Source: Butyricimonas muris | GTDB lineage: Bacteria; Bacteroidota; Bacteroidia; Bacteroidales; Marinifilaceae | Length of the DNA stretch: 64,000 nt | Direction: 5' to 3' | Assembly (NCBI RefSeq): GCF_046365375.1 | Contig: NZ_JBKEIT010000003.1 | Span: forward strand, 1-64,000 | Shown: in pieces, positions 8,210-14,527 of the stretch | How positions within the stretch are numbered: position 1 is the stretch's first letter | Layout: each line of letters opens with the position of its first letter | Program-made: the position numbers and the translations under genes | Notes under the pieces: model-generated | Databases searched by the model: none | Told to the model about the DNA's origin: nothing | What the model saw: only the letters and a program-made list of their open reading frames with translations

Positions 8210-8743
8210 TTAAGCCGCACGGAATACAAAACCCTCGTCCATCCAGTAATCACACATGAATAAATCACGGGCGAATTTTTCATAATCGAAATAAGTCTTT
8301 GCAAACTCCGGCAGTTCATAACATTCTTCTACATATTCATAAGCGAAATCTTCTTCGTCCTCGTATTCGCCCAAAAATGCGTTTTGAAAATCCCGTACAA
8401 GGTCGTCCGCATCTTCGTTACTAAAATCACGGCTTTTATAGTTGCACCACACGAAAAAGGCTTCCTGCTCGGTGTCGCCTAAATCTTCCACCGCATCACG
8501 CAAAGCGAAAAAGTTTTCCGAAAGCCAGCTTTCGCCGATTAAGTTCTCCGGCACGTTCTCCCAGTCCTGAAACATAAATTCGGCATCTTCTTCGTCCTTG
8601 TGCAATTCCCGGCAGGCATCGTAAAATTCTTCCTTGTCCGAATAGTCCGAAAGGTCGAGCCACTTGCCAAAAAGTGAACCTGCATTGTACTTGCCGTATG
8701 TGCCTACATAAACTCTTGCTGCTGATAATGTCGTTGCTTCCAT
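8210..8743 (-). CDS. ardA: Antirestriction protein ArdA
   Basis: A 177-residue, extremely acidic protein with the ArdA layout: an N-terminal RVYVGTYGKYNAGSLFGKWLDL segment (about residues 10-31), then acidic helices rich in Asp, Glu and Tyr. ArdA proteins mimic the shape and charge of B-form DNA and inhibit type I restriction-modification enzymes, protecting an incoming conjugative element. The length is within the usual 160-180 residues. It is the first gene of the - strand accessory cluster, preceded by a 650-bp gap with a large inverted repeat. Confidence 0.9.
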   Translation of the reverse strand: MEATTLSAARVYVGTYGKYNAGSLFGKWLDLSDYSDKEEFYDACRELHKDEEDAEFMFQDWENVPENLIGESWLSENFFALRDAVEDLGDTEQEAFFVWCNYKSRDFSNEDADDLVRDFQNAFLGEYEDEEDFAYEYVEECYELPEFAKTYFDYEKFARDLFMCDYWMDEGFVFRAA

Positions 8744-9396
8744 GATTGTAATTTTTTTAAGTTTATGCGGATTTGAGAGGTGAGGGAGTTGAGTTTCATA
8801 ACCTTTTTCCTGTTTCTCGTAAATCCGACTTTTTTTTTATGCGTCTTCCGGTCGGGTCGGTCGTTTTCGTTTCACATAGGCATAAAAGGGTAGTGTTTAG
8901 ACTTTGCAAGTTTTTGGCAAAAAAGACCTCGCAACCAGCGGGCGCAGGGAAGATTTTTTGCCAAACCTGAAAGGCTCGAACTTGCAAAGTCGTGAAGAAC
9001 ACGTAACTACCTTTGCCTATTGAAATGATAAAAACGACTGTCCCGGCTGGGGGACTGCTAAAGAGGAAGATTTACATTAAGAGGAACAGGTAAAAGGTCT
9101 AATCTATATTTTGTAGAGAAAGTTCCTGATGGGAACTTATTTTCTAAAATGGGAAAATGCGGGCGGCAAAGACAAGTGTATCGTCAGTTTATCTTACGAT
9201 AGGCTTGTGCGGGTTTCCAATGGCTCTTTTCACGAAAATTAGTCGGCCATGCCACGCACGGCTGGCGTTTCGGGGAATGTACCAGTAGAAAAGGATATAA
9301 GAAATGCGGGTCGTCGGTGGACTTCCCGCAAGTTGAAAGAATATACTTTATTGGAATATATCGTATTAGGTGAAATTTCGTTACTGAAATCGTTAC
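8744..9396 (-). other. Long intergenic region upstream of ardA
   Basis: About 650 bases without a convincing gene. Short frames on both strands (for example 8773-8970 and 8796-9002) lie over the inverted repeat at 8900-8991 and look like shadows. The segment around 9150-9330 is G+C-richer and looks like a possible remnant of a coding sequence, but no frame stays open. The right edge holds CGTTAC-type repeats at 9376-9410. No clear promoter was found for ardA. Confidence 0.5.
8900..8991. repeat. Nested two-arm inverted repeat upstream of ardA
   Basis: The outer arms GACTTTGCAAGTT (8900-8912) and AACTTGCAAAGTC (8979-8991) are a perfect 13-bp inverted repeat. The inner arms TTGGCAAAAAA (8914-8924) and TTTTTTGCCAA (8954-8964) are a perfect 11-bp inverted repeat. 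Together they can fold into one long interrupted stem with a GC-rich apex (about 8925-8953). It may be an oriT-like site, a structured leader of ardA, or a non-coding RNA; the sequence alone does not decide. Confidence 0.75.
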
Positions 9397-9410
9397 CTAT
9401 TCGTTACCTG
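9376..9410 (+). repeat. CGTTAC-type repeats at the 3' end of the ORF6N gene
   Basis: TTTCGTTACT at 9376-9385 is followed by GAAATCGTTACC at 9386-9397 and another ATTCGTTACC copy at 9399-9408. The first 22 bases recur almost exactly, in inverted orientation, at 11950-11970 upstream of the integrase gene. The pair brackets the three-gene recombinase module. Candidate binding sites for the integrase or the ORF6N protein. Confidence 0.6.
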
Positions 9411-9918
9411 AACGGTCATAGGTAATGAAACCTACCGGACGGCGTTCTTTCTGCTGTTGGGACTGACTTAACAACTGGGTAAGGGCTTGGTAGATTTCAT
9501 TAAATTGTGCATCCGTACTTACTTCCAGTTCTTCAATACGTTTCAGCAGTTCTTCGTAACCGATTACCATTTGGCGCATAAGGACAAACGCCCGCATGAT
9601 GGATATATTCACGTCTATGGCGGTCTGACTACGCAACACGCTACTAAGCATAGCAACTCCCTGTTCTGTAAAGCAATCGGGAAGTACATAGCTGTGTTTC
9701 AGGCTCTCCGGCAACTGGTCACAATTTGTGACCAGTTCGTCCCATTCCTCTTTCGTCATAGTGAAACGAAAATCAGGTGGGAAGCGTTTTTCATTACGTT
9801 TCACCGCTTGTTTCAATACTTTGGTTTGCACTCCGTAAAGTTCTGCCAAATGAAAGTCAAGCATTACACGGTAACCCCTGATTTCAAAAATTTTGTTCTG
9901 AATGATTTGCAAGTCCAT
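9397..9918 (-). CDS. ORF6N-domain DNA-binding protein
   Basis: A 173-residue protein with an N-terminal ORF6N domain (about residues 5-110): IQNKIFEIRGYRVMLD, a Tyr-Gly helix start (LAELYGVQTKVLKQAV), a RFPPDFRFTMT strand, and a FTEQGVAMLSSVL motif. A coiled-coil tail rich in Glu and Gln follows (about residues 118-155). ORF6N proteins are related to phage antirepressor and KilA-N-type DNA-binding proteins and often occur in mobile elements. It is the last gene of the integrase module, 11 bp after the degenerate recombinase gene, so it may help regulate or direct recombination; this is inference. Confidence 0.85.
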   Translation of the reverse strand: MDLQIIQNKIFEIRGYRVMLDFHLAELYGVQTKVLKQAVKRNEKRFPPDFRFTMTKEEWDELVTNCDQLPESLKHSYVLPDCFTEQGVAMLSSVLRSQTAIDVNISIMRAFVLMRQMVIGYEELLKRIEELEVSTDAQFNEIYQALTQLLSQSQQQKERRPVGFITYDRSGNE

Positions 9919-9929
9919 AATTCTATTAT

Positions 9930-10514
9930 TTATAAATTAAACATGGTTTCCATATCTTTGAATTGCCCGGAAATAGCGGACATATCACTGGCTATCTTGT
10001 TTTTCGTAAAGCAAGTGACTGAAAGCGTACTTTTCAAAAGACTATGCCCCAATATTTTGGCTGCGGTTTCAAGGGGAATACCGTTTTCCGAAGCTATCGT
10101 GGTGGCAAATGTCCGGCGGGCTGAAAAAGTGGTGATAGTTTTGTTTATGCCACATTCAAAAGCTATTTCCCGTAACCGAATATTCATTACAGGCAAAGGA
10201 AAAAGCGGAAACAACCCGCCGTCCTCTTGTTGTCCTTTGTATTTCTTAATTATTTTATAAGGAATATCCAACAGGGGAATAGTACGGGAAAAACGGGTCA
10301 TAGGAACATATATTCGCAAATAGTGGCTACCACTGGGTAACGTCATAAGTTGCTCTGCACGTAGCTTTTTTAAATCTTCATAAACCAGCCCGGTGAAGCA
10401 GGAGAATACAAAAACATCACGGACTTTTTCAAGATGTTCGGAAGAAAGTTTAGCCTTTAAAAAGGCGGTTAGTTCTTCACGGGTCAGATACTCTTTATGA
10501 TACTGTCTTTTCAT
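9930..10514 (-). CDS. Catalytic-domain-only tyrosine recombinase paralogue, active site lost
   Basis: A 194-residue protein that corresponds only to the C-terminal catalytic half of the neighbouring integrase. Aligned by eye to that integrase, conserved blocks match (FVFSCFTGL, IPLLDIP, RRTFATT, AAKILGH). Key residues are replaced: the HxxR box has Phe for His, the position of the nucleophilic Tyr is Val (segment STLSVTCF), and the beta-hairpin Lys of RQKT is absent. The second Arg and the LGH His remain. The frame is intact, with no arm-binding or core-binding domain. It may be a regulator, a heteromeric partner, or a decaying duplicate. It is 77 bp downstream of int. Confidence 0.8.
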   Translation of the reverse strand: MKRQYHKEYLTREELTAFLKAKLSSEHLEKVRDVFVFSCFTGLVYEDLKKLRAEQLMTLPSGSHYLRIYVPMTRFSRTIPLLDIPYKIIKKYKGQQEDGGLFPLFPLPVMNIRLREIAFECGINKTITTFSARRTFATTIASENGIPLETAAKILGHSLLKSTLSVTCFTKNKIASDMSAISGQFKDMETMFNL

Positions 10515-10553
10515 GTGCTTATTTGTTTTAAAAGTGAGTAATAATAAGGTAGA

Positions 10554-10579
10554 GAACCTGCCGTTTTAACGGCAAGTTC
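10554..10579 (-). terminator. Hairpin between int and the degenerate recombinase gene
   Basis: GAACCTGCCGTT and AACGGCAAGTTC form a 12-position stem with one mismatch and a TT loop, 13 bp downstream of the int stop. There is no T tract after it on the - strand, so it may be an attenuator, an RNA-stabilising hairpin or a protein site and not a full terminator. Confidence 0.4.
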
Positions 10580-10591
10580 CTTGTTTAAAGG

Positions 10592-11818
10592 TTACAGGGC
10601 TTCTTTATAAATCTTCTCGATACCGACAAATTTCTTATCAAGTCCCTGCATATCGTTACCTATCTTATTATTGGTAATGCGGGCGTAAATTTGCGTGGTT
10701 TCTATATTGGTGTGTCCCAACATTTTGCTAACCGTTTCGATGGGAACACCCTTTGCAAGCGTGGTTGTGGTCGCAAATGTATGGCGGGCAAGGTGAAATG
10801 TCAAGTTCTTTTTAATCCCGCAAACGTCCGCTATTTCTTTCAAGTAGGCGTTAAGTTTTTGATTACTGATTACCGGAAGTATCTTACCGTTCGGCAGCTT
10901 GCCCTTATACTTCTTCAATATCATTTTGGGAATATCCAGCAAGGGAACATTTACGTCCGTATTGGTCTTTTGGCGTTTGGTGATTATCCATAACTTACCG
11001 TCAAAGGATTTGCGAACATTCTCTTGGGTAAGGTTGGCGACATCAATATAAGCCAAACCTGTGAAACAGGAAAAGACAAACAAGTCCCTGACGTTTTCCA
11101 ACCGTTCGGAAACCATCTTCTTTTTAAGGATGATTTTTATTTCGTCCTCTGTCAAATACCCTCTATCCACTTTCTCCAAACGGATTTTATAATTGGCGAA
11201 CGGGTCGCCAATCAAGATGCCGTTATTACGGGCTATCAGGATAATGCGTTTGAAGAACTGCATAAACTTGGCAGTCGTATTATAACTGCATTTGCAGGTA
11301 GTACGCAAATACAACTCGAAGTCTGTTATAAACATCGGAGTGATTTCATTAATGGCAATATCCGATATATTGTATTTGCTTTGGATAAACTCGGCAAGGT
11401 GGCGGCGGGTCACTTCGTATTTACGATAGGTGGCAATCGTCTTGGATATGCCGACCAACTGTTTCACATCGTCATTGTGCTTTTTGAAAAGGTCTAAAAT
11501 GGTTTCGTGTTTTTCACTGTGTCCCAAAAATTCATTCTTCACCTTTTCGGCTGTCACATAGTTATCACGCCGTTGCTGTTCGTGGTAGATATTATTCAAG
11601 GATGCTTTTATATCCTCCAATAAGGCATTTATTCTGCCTGCATCCTTACCTTTGGCTTTACCTGCTGCCATATTCCAGTTTTCGGGCAGGATGCTTTGTT
11701 TCGTACTAAACTGGCACAACTTACCGTCAATGGTAATTCTTGCCATAATCATAACCTCGCCGTTCTTCTTTTCAGAACCTTTCTTTAAATAGAAAAGGAC
11801 TTTAAATGTACTCTTCAT
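10592..11818 (-). CDS. int: Tyrosine recombinase (integrase) of the conjugative element
   Basis: A 408-residue site-specific recombinase of the Bacteroidetes integrase type. Domains in order: an N-terminal arm-type DNA-binding domain (about 1-95), a SAM-like core-binding domain (about 105-205) and the catalytic domain (about 220-400). Visible catalytic residues are Lys in RQKT, His342 and Arg345 in HLARHTF, His369 in LGHT and Tyr378 in QIYARIT. The first canonical Arg is replaced in FTGLAYIDV, as is common in this group (IntDOT also lacks it). The gene starts 276 bp from the tRNA-Ser 3' end, the usual position for an integrase next to its attachment site. A promoter-like box and an inverted repeat precede it. 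Confidence 0.92.
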   Translation of the reverse strand: MKSTFKVLFYLKKGSEKKNGEVMIMARITIDGKLCQFSTKQSILPENWNMAAGKAKGKDAGRINALLEDIKASLNNIYHEQQRRDNYVTAEKVKNEFLGHSEKHETILDLFKKHNDDVKQLVGISKTIATYRKYEVTRRHLAEFIQSKYNISDIAINEITPMFITDFELYLRTTCKCSYNTTAKFMQFFKRIILIARNNGILIGDPFANYKIRLEKVDRGYLTEDEIKIILKKKMVSERLENVRDLFVFSCFTGLAYIDVANLTQENVRKSFDGKLWIITKRQKTNTDVNVPLLDIPKMILKKYKGKLPNGKILPVISNQKLNAYLKEIADVCGIKKNLTFHLARHTFATTTTLAKGVPIETVSKMLGHTNIETTQIYARITNNKIGNDMQGLDKKFVGIEKIYKEAL

Positions 11819-11821
11819 AAC

Positions 11822-11869
11822 CTCACATTTTTTAAGTTACAAAACTAATGATAACACTTTAAATGTGAG
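11822..11869 (-). promoter_or_regulatory. Putative int promoter framed by a 9-bp inverted repeat
   Basis: On the - strand TAGTTTTG (11840-11847) matches the Bacteroides -7 consensus TAnnTTTG, 22 bp before the int ATG; no good -33 box is seen. CTCACATTT (11822-11830) and AAATGTGAG (11861-11869) are a perfect inverted repeat on either side of this box. A repressor binding both arms would cover the promoter. This is inferred from position only. Confidence 0.5.
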
Positions 11870-11917
11870 ATATTTAGACAGTGGACAAATTCGGACTTCC
11901 TGCGGTCATTTTCGGAC

Positions 11918-11970
11918 AAATCGTTACCGTTTTTGTCCGGTAGGGAATAGGTAACGATTTAGTAACGAAA
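11918..11970 (-). repeat. CGTTACC inverted repeats between int and the tRNA
   Basis: AAATCGTTACC at 11918-11928 and GGTAACGATTT at 11950-11960 form a perfect 11-bp inverted repeat. The right copy continues into AGTAACGAAA (to 11970), so that 11950-11970 is the reverse of the motif at 9376-9397, with one base missing. At 125-175 bp from the tRNA end, these are good candidates for integrase arm-type sites. Confidence 0.6.
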
Positions 11971-12024
11971 CTATGTCTTTTCAAGTCCTTTTGTTGTCTT
12001 GGAAACAAGACTTATAGGCAATAA

Positions 12025-12057
12025 AAAAACCTACAAATCGCTGATTTGTAGGTTTTT
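12025..12057. terminator. Perfect 15-bp hairpin next to the tRNA, bidirectional terminator
   Basis: AAAAACCTACAAATC and GATTTGTAGGTTTTT form a perfect 15-bp stem around a GCT loop, with A runs on one side and T runs on the other. It lies 37 bp past the 3' end of tRNA-Ser, inside the element if the junction is at the tRNA end. It can end the tRNA transcript and insulate the element from chromosomal transcription. Confidence 0.75.
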
Positions 12058-12084
12058 GTCCTCTTACTGTCCTCTTTTGTCCAG

Positions 12085-12118
12085 TAGGTTCTGCGGAGAG
12101 GGAGGGATTCGAACCCCC
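12085..12118 (-). other. Probable attachment site at the 3' end of tRNA-Ser
   Basis: The integrase gene, its putative arm sites and the element all lie on the side of the 3' end of tRNA-Ser (3' end at 12094), and the tRNA is complete. This is the classic arrangement of an element integrated into a tRNA 3' end. The exact crossover and direct repeat cannot be fixed, because the other junction lies to the left of the window. Alternative: the tRNA is simply a neighbour and the junction is between 11970 and 12094. Confidence 0.5.
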
Positions 12119-12178
12119 GGTACCTCGCGGTACAACGGTTTTCAAGACCGCCGCAATCGACCACTCTGCCACCTCTCC
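12094..12178 (-). tRNA. tRNA-Ser (anticodon UGA)
   Basis: Read on the - strand the 85-nt sequence folds as a tRNA-Ser. The acceptor stem is GGAGAGG/CCTCTCC with discriminator G, the D arm contains GCAGAGTGGTCGATTGC, the anticodon loop is CTTGAAA (anticodon TGA), a long variable arm with TACC/GGTA pairing follows, and the T arm contains GGTTCGAATCC. CCA is not encoded. It decodes UCA and, by wobble, UCG codons. It is transcribed from a clear promoter at 12190-12219 and is the likely integration target of the conjugative element. Confidence 0.96.
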
Positions 12179-12189
12179 AAATGCGGATG

Positions 12190-12219
12190 CAAATATAAAG
12201 ACTTTATCGGGCTTTCAAA
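12190..12219 (-). promoter_or_regulatory. Bacteroides-type promoter of tRNA-Ser
   Basis: On the - strand TTTG (12216-12219), an 18-bp spacer and TATATTTG (12190-12197) match the Bacteroidetes primary sigma consensus TTTG / TAnnTTTG. The -7 box lies 12 bp before the tRNA 5' end, which fits a transcript starting just ahead of the mature RNA. Confidence 0.75.
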
Positions 12220-12220
12220 A

Positions 12221-13558
12221 TTATTTTCGTGTTTTTTTATTCAGCGCGTATTTCAAGTAAAAGTAACCGCATACTCCCGCGAATAAAGAGGCACCGATGA
12301 TCCCGATCTTGGCTTGATTGAGCAACATGGCTCCTTCCTCGCCCATGCCGGAATACGAGAGGTTGGCGATAAACAGTGAAACCGTGAAGCCGATACCCCC
12401 GAGCAGGGAGATGCCGAAGAGCGTGCGTGTGTTCATTTTATCGGGCATCGTGAGCCACCCCGCCTTGATGCTGAGGTAGGTGAACGAGAAGATGCCGACC
12501 AGTTTGCCGACGACGAGCGATATGAAGATCGTTATCGACACGCCTTGCAGCGAGGCGAGCGTGAAGCCCTCGAACGAGATGCTGGCATTGGCGAAAGCGA
12601 AAAGCGGCATCACGATGTAGTTGACGAGGAAGCGCAGGTCGTCGTCCATGGCTTGTAGCGGGCTGACCACTTTGTCGGACGCCGACTCGATGCTTTTCAG
12701 TATGGATAATTCCGAGTTGCTGAGAATGATTTCGTTCGAGTCTTCGGGGAGGCGTTTGAGGCTTTCCCGGATGTTGTTGACGTATTTATATATATGCAGT
12801 TTCGGGCGGGCGGGCACGGTGAACGCCACGATAACCCCCGCGATGGTGGGGTGTATCCCTGCGTTAATGAACAGGCACCAGACGACGATACCGAAAAAGA
12901 TAAAAAACAACTTGTTGTGTATGCCTTGCCGTCCCCCGATGTAAAGTAGTGCCACCACCGCGGTGGCGGCGATAATGTAGTTTATCACGAGATGGGAGCT
13001 GTAGAACAGGGCAATGATGATGATGCCCCCGATATCGTCCACCACGGCGAAAGCGGTCAGGAATATCTTGAGGCTGAGGGGGACTTTCTTACCCAACAGG
13101 GAAAGCACCCCGAGCGAGAACGCGATGTCGGTCGCCATAGGTATGGCGGCTCCCCGCATGGCAAGACCGGGTTGCCCGATGAGGCAGAACAGGAGGACGG
13201 GCATAATCATACCCCCGCAGGCCGCTACCACCGGGAGCAGGGCTTTGCGCGGTGTGGAAAGTTCGCCGACGAGCAGTTCCCGTTTGATTTCCAGTCCCAC
13301 GGAGAAAAAGAAAATAGCCATGAGAGCATCGTTGATGAAGTCGAGTAACGTCATCGGGTTGCCGTCATGGCGGTCAAAGAGGTTGAAATTCCCGATAGTG
13401 AGGGAAATGTTTTTCGACAAGAGAGAGGTGTAGTGCTCTTGCAGGGGGGAGTTGGCGATAAGCATTGCCGCCACTGCCACGAATAGAAGAATAATACCCC
13501 CGTTAATCTTGGTTTGTATCAGTCTTCTAATGGAAAACTTGAAAGTTTCTTTGACCAT
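12221..13558 (-). CDS. nhaA: Na+/H+ antiporter NhaA
   Basis: A 445-residue inner-membrane antiporter that exports sodium in exchange for protons. About eleven to twelve hydrophobic segments are visible. The family signatures are present: FFFSVGLEIKREL near residue 83, MATDIAFSLG with Thr143/Asp144, and the ion-binding aspartate pair Asp174-Asp175 in AVVDDIGGI. The central cytoplasmic loop around residues 265-300 is longer than in Escherichia coli NhaA, explaining the greater length (445 against 388). The stop is next to the tRNA promoter. It appears to be a single-gene unit. Confidence 0.95.
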   Translation of the reverse strand: MVKETFKFSIRRLIQTKINGGIILLFVAVAAMLIANSPLQEHYTSLLSKNISLTIGNFNLFDRHDGNPMTLLDFINDALMAIFFFSVGLEIKRELLVGELSTPRKALLPVVAACGGMIMPVLLFCLIGQPGLAMRGAAIPMATDIAFSLGVLSLLGKKVPLSLKIFLTAFAVVDDIGGIIIIALFYSSHLVINYIIAATAVVALLYIGGRQGIHNKLFFIFFGIVVWCLFINAGIHPTIAGVIVAFTVPARPKLHIYKYVNNIRESLKRLPEDSNEIILSNSELSILKSIESASDKVVSPLQAMDDDLRFLVNYIVMPLFAFANASISFEGFTLASLQGVSITIFISLVVGKLVGIFSFTYLSIKAGWLTMPDKMNTRTLFGISLLGGIGFTVSLFIANLSYSGMGEEGAMLLNQAKIGIIGASLFAGVCGYFYLKYALNKKTRK

Positions 13559-13625
13559 TTTACATGCGGTTTATGAAATTTAACTCGTCGCGAATTTAAT
13601 AAATAAAATTTAGAATTTAGAATTA

Positions 13626-14276
13626 TCACGCTTTCACGTACCTGCTGTCCGAGAATGTCGTCCAGTCCGGCGAGCGGAAAAAGAGGTAGAGGTGGAGCGT
13701 CTCCGTCGGCGGGTAGCCGAGGTCGGGCAGTTGGATTTGGGCGAAACGTTCGCCGCGGGTGACATCCGTCACGACGAGCAACGGCATGTCGGGGTGCGAT
13801 TCGTAGAAATACCCCATCATCAGCAGGTCGTCCGGGTTTGACAAGCCGTATTCCCTGTCGGGATGTTCCCACATGGGAAAGAGCAACAGGTCTTCGCGGT
13901 TTACCCGTGTTTCCCGCGGGGGCACGAGTTTGCCCTTGCAGAAAAAGAAATCGGGGAAGTAGTCCACGCCTAGCAATTTCGCGTCAAGCACGGGGTAGTT
14001 AATCATCTTGAAGATATCGAGGCGGTTTTTTCGGAATAGCTTCGCGTAAGCGTCCCACGCTATGCACAGTATGCCGTTGGTTCTGAAAAAGTTAATCGCG
14101 CAATCTGTCGCGACTTCGAGGGCTTCCCTCGATTCGATTTGTTTTTCCGTCGGCGGTTTTTTCGTTTTTTCCCGGGTACTTGGCATGGCGCATAGTTTCC
14201 CGTTGCGGTAGTAGAACGTGATTCCGTTTACCCGATACTTGCGCGGTCGTTCGTTTGATTCGTCTTCTATTTTCAT
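13626..14276 (-). CDS. Unknown protein, distantly DUF6266-like
   Basis: A 216-residue soluble protein that I cannot assign firmly. It opens with a short charged segment and GITFYYRNGKLCAMPS, has a helical middle with aromatic pairs (AINFFRTNGILCIAWDAYAKLFRKN, shown here only as a pattern of residues 79-103), and a beta-rich C-terminal half ending HLYLFFRSPDW and SDSRYV. That last pattern recalls DUF6266 proteins of Bacteroidetes, but the similarity is weak. No signal peptide is present. It stands alone on the - strand, with a four-copy 11-bp tandem repeat about 100 bp upstream of its start. Confidence 0.5.
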   Translation of the reverse strand: MKIEDESNERPRKYRVNGITFYYRNGKLCAMPSTREKTKKPPTEKQIESREALEVATDCAINFFRTNGILCIAWDAYAKLFRKNRLDIFKMINYPVLDAKLLGVDYFPDFFFCKGKLVPPRETRVNREDLLLFPMWEHPDREYGLSNPDDLLMMGYFYESHPDMPLLVVTDVTRGERFAQIQLPDLGYPPTETLHLYLFFRSPDWTTFSDSRYVKA

Positions 14277-14374
14277 GGTAGCCGATTTTAAGGTGTAACA
14301 TATCCTCCCACGTTCCTCGACGACTTAAAATTAGTAAAAAATATTTACTTTATCAAGTATTTATCTGAATTTGT

Positions 14375-14418
14375 AGATAAGTTGCAGATAAGTTACAGAT
14401 AAGTTACAGATAAGTAAG
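14375..14418. repeat. Four-copy 11-bp tandem repeat (AGATAAGTTAC)
   Basis: Four units in exact register: AGATAAGTTGC (14375-14385), two AGATAAGTTAC copies (14386-14407) and AGATAAGTAAG (14408-14418). It lies in the 248-bp region between the EFR1 gene and the start of the unknown gene at 14276. The 11-bp period places each unit near the same face of the helix, as in operators or iterons. Confidence 0.75.
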
Positions 14419-14436
14419 CGTGGGGGAAGGGAGGGG

Positions 14437-14527
14437 ATTTATGATTTATGATTTCTTGATTTGTGATTGAAGGATTGCCAATCTAAAATCCTTCAATCTA
14501 AAATCATAAATCATAAATCTAAAATCA
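14437..14527. repeat. AT-rich repeat cluster with long inverted arms
   Basis: The left arm is built of GATTTATGATT units ending GATTGAAGGATT; the right arm AATCCTTCAATC followed by AATCATAAATC units is its reverse complement with a few mismatches, giving roughly 30-bp arms. The last bases of the right arm form the stop codon of the EFR1 gene (TGA at 14525-14527). It is one of many copies of this repeat family in the chromosomal part of the window. Confidence 0.7.

Noticed and set aside
8796..9002. Possible 68-residue gene on the - strand upstream of ardA
   Set aside because: The frame runs across the nested inverted repeat at 8900-8991, and its composition is explained by that repeat. No start signal or recognisable family feature is present.
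12025..12057. Perfect hairpin near the integrase considered as an integron attC or phage att site
   Set aside because: It has terminator-like A and T runs at both ends and no integron features. The tRNA 3' end is a better attachment site.
14375..14418. Short tandem repeats that could suggest a CRISPR array
   Set aside because: The units are 11 bp and contiguous with no spacers, and no cas genes are present anywhere in the window. The same applies to 47531-47574.
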